Shown here one piece after another: positions 21,998 to 33,893 of a DNA stretch of 64,000 bases. The DNA is from Sindora glabra (taxonomy: Eukaryota; Streptophyta; Magnoliopsida; Fabales; Fabaceae), in contig CM035230.1 in NCBI GenBank assembly GCA_020226215.1, positions 3,557,501 to 3,621,500 on the forward strand, given 5' to 3'. A program made the position numbers and the translations under genes. The notes under the pieces are model-generated. The model saw only the letters and a program-made list of their open reading frames with translations, was not told the DNA's origin and ran no database searches. Positions within the stretch are counted from its first letter, which is position 1. Each line of letters starts with the position of its first letter.

Positions 21998-23629
21998 TGA
22001 TGAGAAAAATATTTACTATTTTATTTTTTCCTATTTTATATCTCTTAGGTGTTACATTTATTTAATTTCACTTATTAGGCCTTGTTTTATAAATTATAGT
22101 CAATTTTATCATATTGTGAATTTATTCGGTAAATACTAGATTTTGATATTGTTTATATTTTTTAGTCACATCTTAGGCTATAGATATTGGATTGAGGTAA
22201 ACTTTACATTAATGAAAATCTAAAAGAGAGAATTACAACTTTTATAGTTTGGTCCAAGATTAATTTAGGCATTTTGAAGGTCATATATGGCTGAGAAGTT
22301 GAGGTCACGTCTTTGTCATAGCTCAACCCATTTTTGTATTTAGGTCATATCTAGAACTATAATGGTCTGATTAACTTGAAACTAGCACCTAAATTCTCAC
22401 AAGACATAGGCCTATAAGTTTTATGTTTATGGGTTTTTCAAATTACATTGATTTTATGGTTAAAATCTGGTTTGAAGTCTAACTTGCAAGAATTTACTGA
22501 TTTATTTGTTGGATTTAATTAATTTGTCATAAATAGGTCTGGGCTTTTAAAAATTAGATAAGCCTTATTATTGTAATTCTAAGATTCATATAGTCCTAAT
22601 CCAATAGGGTTTTAGCTTAATTAAGTGAAATAAATAGGGGAGAGACTCATTAGACTACAGACTTTACACACAGACTTAGCAACATGGCTTTTCTTTCTCC
22701 TTTTTCTTATTTTCTTGTTTTCAATCCTTGAGGCTAAAGACTCTTGGTTGATTCAAGGATTATGAATCTCTTCTCTTCAAGGATTATGAGATCTTGATTA
22801 GTGATATTAATTTTCTCCTATTAATTTTCCTGTTTCTCCAATTGTTTATGTTGAATTATTGAAATTGCTTGTGTTAAGTGCTGATTGGTATAATTAGTGC
22901 TCAATCTCATGATTTCTATTCTTTTGTTATTTGAATTTGAAATTATGGTTGGTTAATCATGGTTTTATATGTTGGAACAGAGGGTTAGGGGATTGCTTCA
23001 ATGGTATTTGATTTAACTTCCTAAATTAATTGAATTCTATCCTTCAATCAATTTTGATCTAGTTTAGAGGTTATAGTAGTTGCTTAATTCAACTAATCTT
23101 AATTGAGCAAACTCTAGATAGTAATCTAGCATAGGATTCATGGATTATTACAGGGGTTCCGGGTAATCCAAATTTGAAGAATCAATTGGGGCACTTAAAT
23201 ATTTTATGATCTAAGATTAATCCCCATTATAAGCTATCATATCCTTGAATTAATTGCTCTCATATATTGAATTCTTGTTGTTTACTTACTACTTTGCTTC
23301 TATTTTGTGCTTGTTTATTTTATTGTTGTAATTTTAATTTTGTGTAACCAAACCCCTATAATTCTACATAATTTTCATTTTGCATTATGTTTTATATAGC
23401 ATTTAGCATATTAAATTTTGTCTCTGTTATAGCATTTGGTTTTATTACATTTACATACTATTTGTATTAGTTCTCTCATTTTCATTGCATCAATAATCTA
23501 AGAATTATGTATATATTGTTAGGAAATTATTTATTACTAAGGGTACGACCTAGTTGTGCCACTATACAACATTAAGTTTTTAGTACATTAGTTTTATTCT
23601 AATTTTGGTGCATTGCGATGTACATATCA
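21998..23629 (+). mobile_element. Family T (Athila/Tat-type) solo LTR
   Basis: Starts TGATGAGAAAAATATTTACT and ends GATGTACATATCA. It matches the reverse complement of the 39301-40964 LTR over its length, including the ends. No PBS, PPT or internal region adjoins it; the E2 pol frame continues on both sides. Flanks TAACA (21993-21997) and TGATA (23630-23634) match at only 3 of 5, so the TSD is decayed or uncertain. Confidence 0.82.
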
Positions 23630-24005
23630 TGATACTTAATCCTTAAACCCCAAAATTAGTGTATAAAGGCCAATTAAAAATACAAAATAAAAAAGAAGAA
23701 GAGGAAAAGAAAAAGAGATAATAATGGAAGAAAGAAGAAGAAAAGAATAAAAGTGATGAAGAGAAAAAAAGTGATTGTGGAAAGAATGAGGAAAAAATTC
23801 ATTTGAGAGAAAATGGAAGAGGTTATAAAGAGAATGAGAAAAAAAATTAAAATGAGAGAAGAGCTAAGATAAGAAAAAGAAACATCAAGTGTGTTCATGA
23901 AAGCAAGTGATATAAGGAGTGCTTTATATGTTTCTAGGCCAATTGTCATCTATAAAGAAGCTTATGTGAACACTAACTAATTTGAATTTCTTTTGTTAAA
24001 TGTCA
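23630..24005 (+). pseudogene. pol: E2 PR-RT charged linker
   Basis: Resumes pol with ILKPQN, then a lysine/glutamate-rich linker (purine-rich DNA at about 23690-23900), then SRPIVIYKEAYVNTN (about 23934-23975), the linker end that normally precedes the RT domain by some 60-100 residues. Here the sequence passes at about 24005 straight into RNase H tail sequence (LKGQGKLNSRHAS), so the RT and most of RNase H are absent at the expected place. Confidence 0.7.
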
Positions 24006-24644
24006 CTAAGATATTGAAGTGTTTAAAAGGACAAGGAAAACTAAATAGTAGACATGCTAGTTTGATGAGCTTCATTAAAACATTTCCATGTTTTACAAAC
24101 TAAAAGAGGTAAAGAAAAAGTAGTAGATGATGCTTTATTTCGAAGGCATACCTTTGTCTCTACTTTGTATATAAAATTGTTGGTATTAAACTTTAAAGAT
24201 TTGTATGTGAATTATAGTCATCCACATAATAATTTTATTGTAGGTTTTGATGCTTGCAAGGAAATGGTCTTTGGAAATATTTCTAGGCATAATAAATATT
24301 TATCTAGAGAAAATAAGTTTTATGTATCTAAAAGTTCTCTTAGTGATTTGCTCATTAGATAAGCTCATCGTAATGAAATATTGTAATACTTTGGTGTTAA
24401 GAAAATATTAGATAATATGCTTGATGAGTTGTATAATCCTTATGTATTTTCTAAGTTTGGTTTACAAAACGGATATCATCAAATGTGCATGAGGAAAGTG
24501 TTGAATTGAAAAATGCTTTCAAAACAAATAAGGATTTATATGAGTGCCTAGTTTTGCTACTTAGTTTGTTTAATGCATTAAGTACTTTCATGACGTTAAT
24601 GAATCATGTTTTGCACGCTTCCATTGTTATTTACTTTCATTGCT
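24006..24644 (+). pseudogene. pol: E2 pol with permuted domains: integrase N-terminus then RT
   Basis: 24006-24360 encodes the RNase H tail and integrase N-terminal region: GKEKVVDDALFRRHTF, then NFKDLYVNYSH, then SRENKFYVSKSSLSDLLIR. It runs into YFGVKKILD (about 24390-24420), the HFGVxKTLD block of the integrase zinc-binding domain. The frame then becomes RT: NMLDELYNPYVFSKFGLQNG (about 24415-24475) and FNALSTFMTLMNHVL (about 24570-24615), ending IVIYFHC, where the catalytic FDD would be FHC. In E1 and in known gypsy elements RT precedes integrase, so this is a rearranged pol. The family L element interrupts it at 24645. Confidence 0.75.
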
Positions 24645-27600
24645 TGTAATATCCCAGGTTTAAATTCAAAAATGTATAAATTTTAAGAGTTGTAGATAAA
24701 TTATTTATTTGTATAATAATGTTTTAAATTTATTTTTATTTTTTGAATTAAATGATTTTAAAATATTAAAATAATATTGATGATAATATTTAAAATATAT
24801 TTATTTTATGGGAATTATTGATTCAAGATCATATTGAAATAATCTTACATGAAATTTTTCATAAATTAAGGATAATCATTTATGAATGCAAAGATGAATT
24901 TTAAATATTATTAATGTGAAATTTATTTAAATGACTTCTATAAATATTTTTTTCATTAGTTAGAATAATTTTTTTATCATAGGTATAAGATTTCATGAAA
25001 TAAATTGTTTATATTAATAAGTTATTATTAGGAATTAGAGGATATTAAAATATTCATTTTATCACTTTTAATTTTATTAAGCTATTTTAAATAAATATAT
25101 ACATCAATAAAAAATTAAAAAAATTAGTATTGGAGGAAAAATGAAAATAAAATCAATTTTATAAAGCTTGAGCTTTTGAAAAAAAAAAAATAAAGGATAG
25201 GATGAAGGGTTAGATTTAAAGGAAGCTTAAGCAGTCAAATGATTGGATGGCTAAGACTGAAGAGGAAAGTGAGCTTACTGTGTGTGTGGTACATAAAACC
25301 ATAACTTGCAGTAGTTTTATTTTTGGACTGCACTACCTCTCTCCTTTTAAAAGCAAATTTAGATAGCTTTCTTGAGTGCTGTGCATTTTTCATTCATTTC
25401 CTGCTACCCCTTCTCTCTCTTCCCTATCAGCCATTCTCTCTGTCTTCCACTCTCTAAATTCTTCACTTTTGCTATTGCTCCTTCTCCCTCAACTCTCTCC
25501 ACCTCTCTCCTTTTAAGGCCTAATTTAAGAAATTATATTTATTATATTTTTTGAAAAAAATGATGAAATGACTATACTTCTAAAAAGTAGAACTTTTATT
25601 CTATATGATCCTGAAGTGTTATCATTAAAATAGGTATAAAGTAATATTCTAGGTAGAAAATATATATATATACACTTTATGCTATGAAAGGCCTAAAATA
25701 ACACATCTTATTCCGTTATTTTGAAGGATTCCATGTGGCAGAATATTGAAGTAATATGATAGAAGTTTATGTGTAATTTATTCCTTATAATTTTAAATAA
25801 TTTAAAGTGTACCTAAGAAGAAAATACATCATGTCATACATATATACATGTCATATGTATATACACTTTAAGAAACTTGGACGATAATTTGGAAGTATAA
25901 GAGTATTATGTTACAAATGGTGATAAAACATTATTAGAATATGGCTAGAGTAGAAAATTTCCATACTTTGGTTTAGTCTATATTAGTTTAGGAAGACTCC
26001 ATAATAAAATGTATTTTGAATTTTTAAAGTCAATGTTAGAAGGAAAAAGGAGTTTGTAAACTTAGAAATTACTAAAATTAATGGAATCATAATGATTGGA
26101 AAAGAAATATGTAAGACATGTGATGCTTGTAAATTGTGAAGTATAAATAAAAGATGTAATGGTTTAAAAGGAATTAGTAGCAATAAGTGAGTTTCTAGAG
26201 TTAGAACCTTTTATGTTTTTCCATGTATAACCTTGATTCAGATTGTGATATAATGGCATATTCTAGTTTTGTGAGATATTATTAGAAAGGATGGTAAGAC
26301 ACATTAAAGGAGATTAAAATATTTTAAGGGGACTTTAGAATAATAGTCTAGAAATAAAATGGGTAAGTCCGATACATTTATAAGTTAATCTTATAATTTG
26401 TGACATAGGAAGAAATGAAAAGATAGAAATAGGATACTTAAAGGTCTTGAAAATGAATGGACTACATCAAGTGAGTATATATCTCACCACTAATTTTATT
26501 TTAATATAAGATAATTTAATTATATTCTTCCTATTAGTAATATAGATTTCATACTTATTATATGAAATTTGTTTCATGATATCAGAGTAATTAGCTATTA
26601 ATGAATGATAATTGATCAGAATGTATAATGAAAGCATGGTTATGTTATTATTAGTTATTAACTAATTGATTGTGATAGGATTGAAATGATTGTGCCATAT
26701 AAATAGTTATCTATATAGGTTTGTATTGGTCTAGTGAAATGAATAGAATGAAACTTTAGCGAATTGAGTACATTGTAACTGAACCGTATCAGGCATTGGA
26801 AAATTGAGAACTATGCTAGAGTAATGATATTAGGTATTGTGATATATGATAAAGAGATATGCTAGAAGCTGGATGAGAAATTCGCAGCTAACAGTTGAGA
26901 AGGATATAATATTGATTTGAGAACCAAATGAGAAATTCCTGGCAAGTAGTTAAGAAAAGTGTAAACTTAATCCTGGCATGAGAAAATGGTTACATATATG
27001 TTAAATACAACTAAATGTGTGACTTAATGTGATATTAGAACTTTACTTATGAATAAATGTCATTGTTTAACATGATTATAAAGATTTGATGTGTCTATGA
27101 TGATTTATTTATATTTGAGCCCTAATCACTATTTATGAATGTAATGTTTACCCGAAATGGGTAGTGTATAATATTGAGTTCTAATGGATAGTTGAGACTC
27201 TCATGTTTGTGATATGAGACATAGAGTTTGAGTCATCTGCAAGTGGACTCCCATTTTAGGTCATGGTTTCACATATCTTGGAGATATAAGAATTGAGTTT
27301 GTTAGCATATGATTAATTTATAATATTATATATAAAACTGATTACCTACAAAATAGAGGTAGATATATGCTCACTGAGTTCACATAACCCATTCAATTGT
27401 ATTTTCAATAATTTTAGATTAAGACTTGAGTTTGTTACATCTATGGAGAAATAAGACTGCCTTGCCAAAAGATTTGACAGTTAGGAATACAATCTGCATT
27501 CAAATGGAGACTTGTGAATCATATGATGTTTGAAATGTCGTATGTGTATAAAATCGAATTTGTAGTGTACTATGTGAATGTTATTGGTTATTGTATCAGA

Positions 27601-27818
27601 GAATTTAACAGGTTATATGTATTAAAGGCGTGTGGGCCTCAAAAAGTGTTCAGAAATAGGGAAAATTTGTCCATTTTTTTCTAAAATATTTGAAAGAAAA
27701 TTTTAAAGTCCCCTAAAATTTGGAAACTCATGTTAGTTAGAAAGTGTGAAGAATTGTTAAGGTTTATGAAAACTAGTGATGGAATCCATATCAATCACGT
27801 TCGAGACGAGTCATGACA
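24645..27818 (+). repeat. 5' LTR of the family L element
   Basis: Starts TGTAATATCCCAGG and ends GAGTCATGACA. Parallel to 29519-31564 plus 40970-42467. It lacks about 250-300 bases of the CT-rich leader and GC-rich island that the 3' LTR has at roughly 30240-30700: the text jumps from the CTCTCTCC tract (25495-25515) into the AT-rich part. Open frames here (25372-25554, 25983-26183) are low-complexity. Confidence 0.85.
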
Positions 27819-29518
27819 GAAGTGGTAACATAGCATTGTTTTAGGTTCCTAGTGGTAAATAGGTTAGAATGATTCAACTGTCAAATCTTGGTAAACATGT
27901 TGAACGTATCGTGAGGTGTGTCTTTAAAGATCTCCATGCATTTTATGTTATTTGTATTAGTCACTGCTTGTTAATTAATTGAATTTTTTATACAGTTTAT
28001 CTTGCGAGATGAATTATTTCCTTAATAAATTATTTTTTGTCTGAATATTGGATGCATGTGATAATTTGAATTATGATTTGTGATTAATGTTAAGTGAAAT
28101 AGATGGTTGAAAATGTATGAAATGAATGGCTTGTATTGTGTGAAATGAATTTGAATTATGATTTATGATTGATATTGGGTGGAATGAATGGTTTGGATGG
28201 TGTGAAATGAACTCTGAATTGTGGTTTGTGATTGATTTGACAAGAGTTCTATTGATTGAAGAAATAAATGTGCTTGAAATTACATGGTGATTATGTGATT
28301 CATTCATTTTGAATGGTTGATGATGTGAGAATGGCAAGTTTTCTAAATCAAAACCTCTATGTTATAGTTAATATTTTGCCCATACCCTATAATATGTGAT
28401 CATGAAATGTATAGTTAATGCCTACAGTATCCTATCGTGGTGGTGTAATACTTGTGGTGTCCTATCATTGATTATTGATATATGAGATTGATTGCTATGT
28501 ATAATGGCCATTATGAGAATTATACTCATCTTATCTATGATTTGTGATGGGGAAAGATAAACATGCTTTGTAGAAGAGGGAAAAGGTTGGTGGCCTTGGG
28601 CTTAGGGTGGTGAGGGATAAGGTTAGACCGAAGATATAAAGAGAAACCCTAGATATCAACTATGGCCATTTGATGAATTTTTATTAAAAGTTATTATAGC
28701 CATTCTCTATACTATTGTGCACTTCATGTTCTGATGTTGAAATCGATTCATCTTGGATATTTTGTTTGAAGTGAACGTGATGTGATTGAGCTTTGTTGGT
28801 TGTCTGAATGGTTGCTAATTACCTAGGATTGATAGTGCTTGGTGAATAAATTATGAGTTTATACATGTATGAATGATTGTTGATTGAACTTTGAAATGGA
28901 ATTACGAGGATATCATCATAATGGTAATTTGTGTGTAACTTGCCACAGGCATATATAGGTATGATTGATAGTTGTTGATTGAAAAATTGGTTGACTAATT
29001 GAATGATTGTGAATATGATTATAGATTTGGATGAGCTCATTGTATGATTGAATCTTTAGTTAAGAACCTTAATGGTGGATTGTTGACTATGCTTTGTTTC
29101 TATAATAATTGCTACAATTGCTTATGGATTGTGTGTGGAATATATTGGGATTATAATGAATAGCCAATGCTAGTGTAAACAACATTTCTTTCTTGAGTCA
29201 CTAAAAAATAAGATTAAGTTTAGAAACTGCATGGCGCATTTTAAATTGAATTTAGTATGCTGTTTGTGATTGACATGTGAGTGAATATATTAACTTAAGT
29301 TTGGCAAACATAATCTACTGAATTGGTTAAGTATTGAAAGCTCTTATGAGTGGGCCTAAACTAAGTAGGACAAAAAATTGTTTAGAAAAGACAAGAAAAT
29401 ACCAATTTAGCCTTTATGATGACCCATAAAAATGATAAATAGGCCATTAACAATTCAGTGCAATCTTGTTTAACTTTATAAAAATTCAAGGATAAATTTT
29501 CTTGAAAGGAAGAGAACT
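27819..29518 (+). other. Internal region of the family L element
   Basis: Opens with the PBS at 27823-27834 (TGGTAACATAGC) and closes with the purine tract AAAGGAAGAGAA at 29505-29516. Between them is AT-rich DNA with loosely repeated GAAATGAATGG / GATTTGTGATTGAT words (28060-28260). Translations on both strands show no gag, protease, RT or integrase motif. The antisense frames 28071-28337 and 28819-29040 are Ser/Asn/His/Ile-rich complements of these words. Confidence 0.75.
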
Positions 29519-31564
29519 TGTAATAGCCCAGGTTTCAATTAAAAAATGCATAAAATTTGATAGTTGTAGATAAATTATTTGTTTGTATAATAATGGTTTT
29601 AAATTTATTTTTATTTTTTAGGTTAAAGGATTTTGGAATATTAAAATAATATTGATGATAATGTTTAAAATATATTTATTTTATGGTGATTATTGATTCA
29701 AGATCATATTGAAATAATCTTACAATAAATTTTTCATAAATTGAGGATAATTATTTATGAATGCAAAGATTAATTTTAAATATTATTAATGTGAAATTTA
29801 TTTAAATGACTTTTATAAAGATTTTTCATCAGTTGAAATAATTTTTTTATCATAAGTATAAGATTTCATGAAATAAATTTTTGTATTAATAAGTTATTAC
29901 TGGGAATTGGAGGATATTAAAATATTCATTTTACCACTTTTAATTTTATTAAGTTATTTTAAATAAATATATACATCTATAAAAAATTAGTATTAGAGGA
30001 AAAATGAAAATAAAATTCATTTTATAAAGGTTGAGCCTTTGAAAAAAAGTAAAGGATAGGATGAAGGGTTAGATTTAAAGGAGGTAGTCAAATGATTGAA
30101 TGACTGAGATTGAAGAAGAAAGTGAGCTTCCCGTGTGTGTGTGTACATAGAACCACAACCCGTAGCTGTTTTGTTTTTGGACTGCACCGTCTCTCTGCTT
30201 TTAAAAGCAAATTTGGACAGCTTTCTCGGGTGTTATGCATTTTTCATTCATTTCCTGTTGTCCCCTCTTTCTCTTCCCCGTCAGCCCTTCTCTCTGTCTT
30301 CCACTCTCTAAAATCTTCACTTTTGCTGTTGCTCCTTCTCCCTCACCGCCTCGGCCTCTCTCCGTCCTTCCTTCTTCTTTTGTTGGGGCTTCTTCCTTCA
30401 CGGTTTCTTCTTCTTCAGCTGTGCGATTTCTTCTTTAGCTATACGAGCCATGGCCGTCGTTCTGTCAAACAACAACCGCCGGTAGCGTGAAGAACGTCAG
30501 TTTAATACTAAGTCCGTGGTCAGCTTCCATTGTGCATTGCCATCCTATCCCCATTCGTGGTGAAATCTTCCTGCTGGTGACGTTGGGGAACCACTCGGGT
30601 CAGCACCAGAGTAGCTGCATTTCTTCTTTGATTCACCGGCGCTCCGGCGAGCTGTTTCCACGACAAGCTCCCATTAAGTCCTCTTAGACTAGGTGAACAC
30701 TTTTATATAATAAAAATTTAATTTTTATGTTGATTTAAGGCAATTCATTTATTATATATATTTTTTTAAAATGATGAAATGACTATGCTTTTGAAAAATG
30801 GAACTTTTATACTGTTATGATTAAAATAGCTACAAAGTAATATTCCGGATATATATATTATGTAAGGTTAAAATAACATAGCTTATTCCATTATTTTGAA
30901 GGATTTCATGTGGTAGAATATTGAAGTAATATAATAGAAGTTTATATGTAATTAATCCCTATAATTTTAGATAATTTGAAATGTACTTAAGAAGAAAATA
31001 CATCTTGTTATACGTATATACACTTTAAGAAACTTGATGACAATTTGGAAGTATAAGAGTATTATGTTACAAATGGTGATAAAATATTATTGGAATATGG
31101 CTAGAGTAGAAAATTTCCATACTTTGGTTTAGTCTATATTGGTTTAGGAAGACTCCATAATAAAATGTATTTTGAATTTTAAAAGTTAATATTAAAAGGA
31201 AAAAGGAGTCTGTAAACTTAGAAATTACTAAAATTAATGGAATCATGATGATTGGAAAAGAAATATGTAAGATATATGATGCTTGTAAATTGTGAAATAC
31301 AAATAAAGGATGTAACAGATTAAGAGGAATTAGTAGCAATAAGTGAGTTTTTAGAGTTTGAACTTTTTATGTTTTTCCATACGTAACCTTGATTCATATT
31401 ACAATATAATGACATATTTAGTTTTGTGAGATATTATTAGAAAGGATGGTAAGACACAATAAAGGAGATTAAAATGTTTTAAGGGGACCTTAGAATAATA
31501 GTTTAGAAATAAAATGGGTAAATCCGATACATTTATAAGTTAATCTTATAATTTGAGATATAGG
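29519..31564 (+). repeat. 3' LTR of the family L element, left part
   Basis: Starts TGTAATAGCCCAGG, matching 24645 onward. It contains the fuller transcript-start-like region: CTCTCTGCTTTTAAAAGC near 30190-30207, a CT-rich tract to about 30430, then a GC-rich island (30440-30690). It stops at ATAGG (31560-31564), the TSD of the family T element. Confidence 0.85.
30110..30690 (+). other. CT-rich tract and GC-rich island in the family L LTR
   Basis: A pyrimidine-rich stretch followed by ~250 bases of clearly higher GC than the surroundings. Frames of 126 and 66 codons (30110-30490, 30487-30687) are open, but the first is Ser/Leu/Phe-rich, as expected from CT repeats, and neither has a recognisable domain or ATG context. 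It probably corresponds to the start of the transcribed leader. Equivalent islands sit at about 2010-2290 and 11465-11810 on the minus strand, with different sequence. Confidence 0.5.
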
Positions 31565-32475
31565 TGATGTACATGTTGTAATGCACTAAAATTAGATTAA
31601 AAATACTCGTTGCTATAATAAGAATACAAACAGTGGCACAACCAGATCATATTTCTAGTGATCTTTTGATTTTTATCTTCTCTCAATAATTTCTTAAAAA
31701 TACCTATACAATTTTGAATTATTTATGTAGTGAAAACGTGAAGAACTAATGCAAATAGAATATTGTATAGAAACATAATGCAATATATATATGCTGTATA
31801 ATGTATGTTGTATGTTATCTATGCAATTGTGCAATACAAAATGCAAAATTGGGGGGTTGTATGAAATTAATGTAAAAGCAATGTATTAAATAAGTACAAA
31901 ATAAAAACAAAGTAGAAGTAAAATTGAAAGAAACTCAATAGAATCAAATAGTCAATTCAAGAAAATTAAGAGTCCTAAATTGGATTAATCATAGATAAAT
32001 TAAAATTTAACTTTTTCTAATTAATTTTTTAACCTTAAATTACTTGGAACTCTTGCAATAATTCGTGAATTCTACACTAGACAACCGCCTAAGATTTGAT
32101 CAATTAAGATTGGCTGATTAAGCAATCGTTGTAATCTCTATACTAGATCGAAATTGATTTAATGATAGAATTTAGTTAAATTGAGAAATTAAACTAGAAA
32201 CTTCCAAATTAAACTGATATTTGACCTAAACAAAAAGTTGTAAACCTATCTTTTAACTTTCTATTAATATAAAGTTTGCCTCAATTCAAGATTTAGAGCC
32301 TAAGATATGACTAAAAAATAGAAATAGTGTCAAAATTCAGTATTTACTGAACAAATTCACAATATTGTAAAATTAACCACAATTTATAAAATAAGACCTG
32401 ATCAGTGAAATTAAATAAATATAACACTTAAAAGATATGAAATAGGGAAAAATAAAATAGCAAATATTTTTTTCA
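31565..32475 (-). repeat. 3' LTR of the family T element (internally deleted)
   Basis: 911 bases. In plus orientation it begins TGATGTACATGTTGTAATG and ends AAATATTTTTTTCA. It matches the two ends of 39301-40964 but joins them near 32220 (equivalent to about 39970 and 40700). Confidence 0.88.
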
Positions 32476-32493
32476 TTAAATTCCTCCACACTT
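32476..32493 (-). promoter_or_regulatory. Polypurine tract of the family T element
   Basis: The minus strand reads AAGTGTGGAGGAATTTAA directly before the 3' LTR start, the standard plus-strand priming position. Confidence 0.75.
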
Positions 32494-33893
32494 ATCCCTT
32501 ACTTATCCTCCAACAAGACACAATTTTATTTAAAACTAAAATACAAAAGACTTTACTTTCCAAAAATTCCAAATGCATAAATCCATAAGAAAGAACTAAC
32601 GAAAGGTAGCAAGAAACATAACATATGAAGAAAATTTTTAACAAACTTAAAACTATCCAATATAGCAACTTCATTCAAAAAGAGTAGATCAAATTAGTTG
32701 ATTTTCACAAACTTCACTTTCTAGCTCTCAAGTGTTTGGGGCAAAGTGTTTCACTCAAGTCTATTTCATGAAATTTTCTATCATAAACTTGCTAATCATC
32801 TAATCTCCACTACTTAAATCACATACACAACACAAATCAAAAGGACTTTATTCAAGGTTGTAATAAGGCTAAGGTAAAGAGAAGGATAAATATGGATATG
32901 GAATGCTAGAAACTAAAGAAATTAATAGAGCAATTGAATTAATAATCGTATGGGCAAATCATAGACAATTACAATTCAATACATCAAGCGAAATTCAAAC
33001 TCAAATACTCATCAATTTCTTTATTTTATTTTTCTTTTCTTTTCTTTTTCAATTAAAATTTTTTTCTTTATTTTCATTTTCATTTTTTTCTTCTTTTTTC
33101 TTCATTTTTTTGACTTTGATTGATTTTTTTATTCTTTTTTTTACCCAACATTTGATGATAACTTTTCACAATACATAAACTCACACACCCCTATAGTTAT
33201 TCAAGAGCCCATCTCATAAAAATTCAAACACTCTACTAATTCCTAAGGTTAGGTAAAGACATTTATTTTTAATTGGAAAACTATGCTCAATGCTAATCAT
33301 AAAAGAAAAAGTAATAAAAGTTCAAGAAAGCTTACAATGGTAAAAACTTCAAAGTTGGCTTTATGGTTCTAGCTCAAAAGAAATAAATAATGCCTTAATC
33401 ATATTTGTGTATGCATACATAAAATGTAATTTCAAAAAGATTCTAAGCAAGTTCTAGAGAAACAAATTATGGAAGAACATCACATAAGAAGGAAAGACAA
33501 TATTATAGTATAAATTTTTAATAAAAGGCTTAAAATCTCACAAGGTGGGTTATGTTACTAAGTTCAATTTATTAATTCAAAATTCATCACTACATCAATT
33601 AATTTCAAAAAGCTAAATCATTCATTCAATCATATTATGAATCCTATCTAAATCATTTGTTCAATTATTTTATGAATTCTATCTAATTTCAATTGAATCC
33701 TACTTATAAAAGTGCAAAATCTCCGTTAATGGAAAATAATTAAAAATAACTTAAAATGACTTAAAATTAAGTGAAAAAACACATTTTTTTTGAATTTTTT
33801 ATTTTTATTTTTTGTAATTTTTTTGAATCTTTTTAAAACATTGAAAAGTATTGAATAAAAACACAAAGATAAAATAAAATGCATAAAGTAAAA
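32494..33893 (-). other. Family T element, 3' untranslated part
   Basis: AT-rich sequence without a coding signal. On the minus strand it carries a long A/G-rich tract (33020-33150). The plus-strand open frame 32903-33178 is Phe-rich because of the T tract. It ends at TAAAA, the left TSD of the copia solo LTR. Confidence 0.55.

Noticed and set aside
23674..23949. Phe/Leu-rich antisense frame that could be taken for a membrane or env-like protein
   Set aside because: Antisense of the Lys/Glu-rich linker of E2 pol on the plus strand.
28071..28337. Ser/Asn/His-rich antisense frame in the internal region of the family L element, considered as a non-canonical gag
   Set aside because: It is the complement of short AT-rich word repeats (GAAATGAATGG); no zinc knuckle or gag block.
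30110..30490. 126-codon open frame in the CT-rich part of the family L LTR
   Set aside because: Ser/Leu/Phe-rich translation is what a pyrimidine tract produces; no domain, and the frame is not conserved in the 5' LTR.
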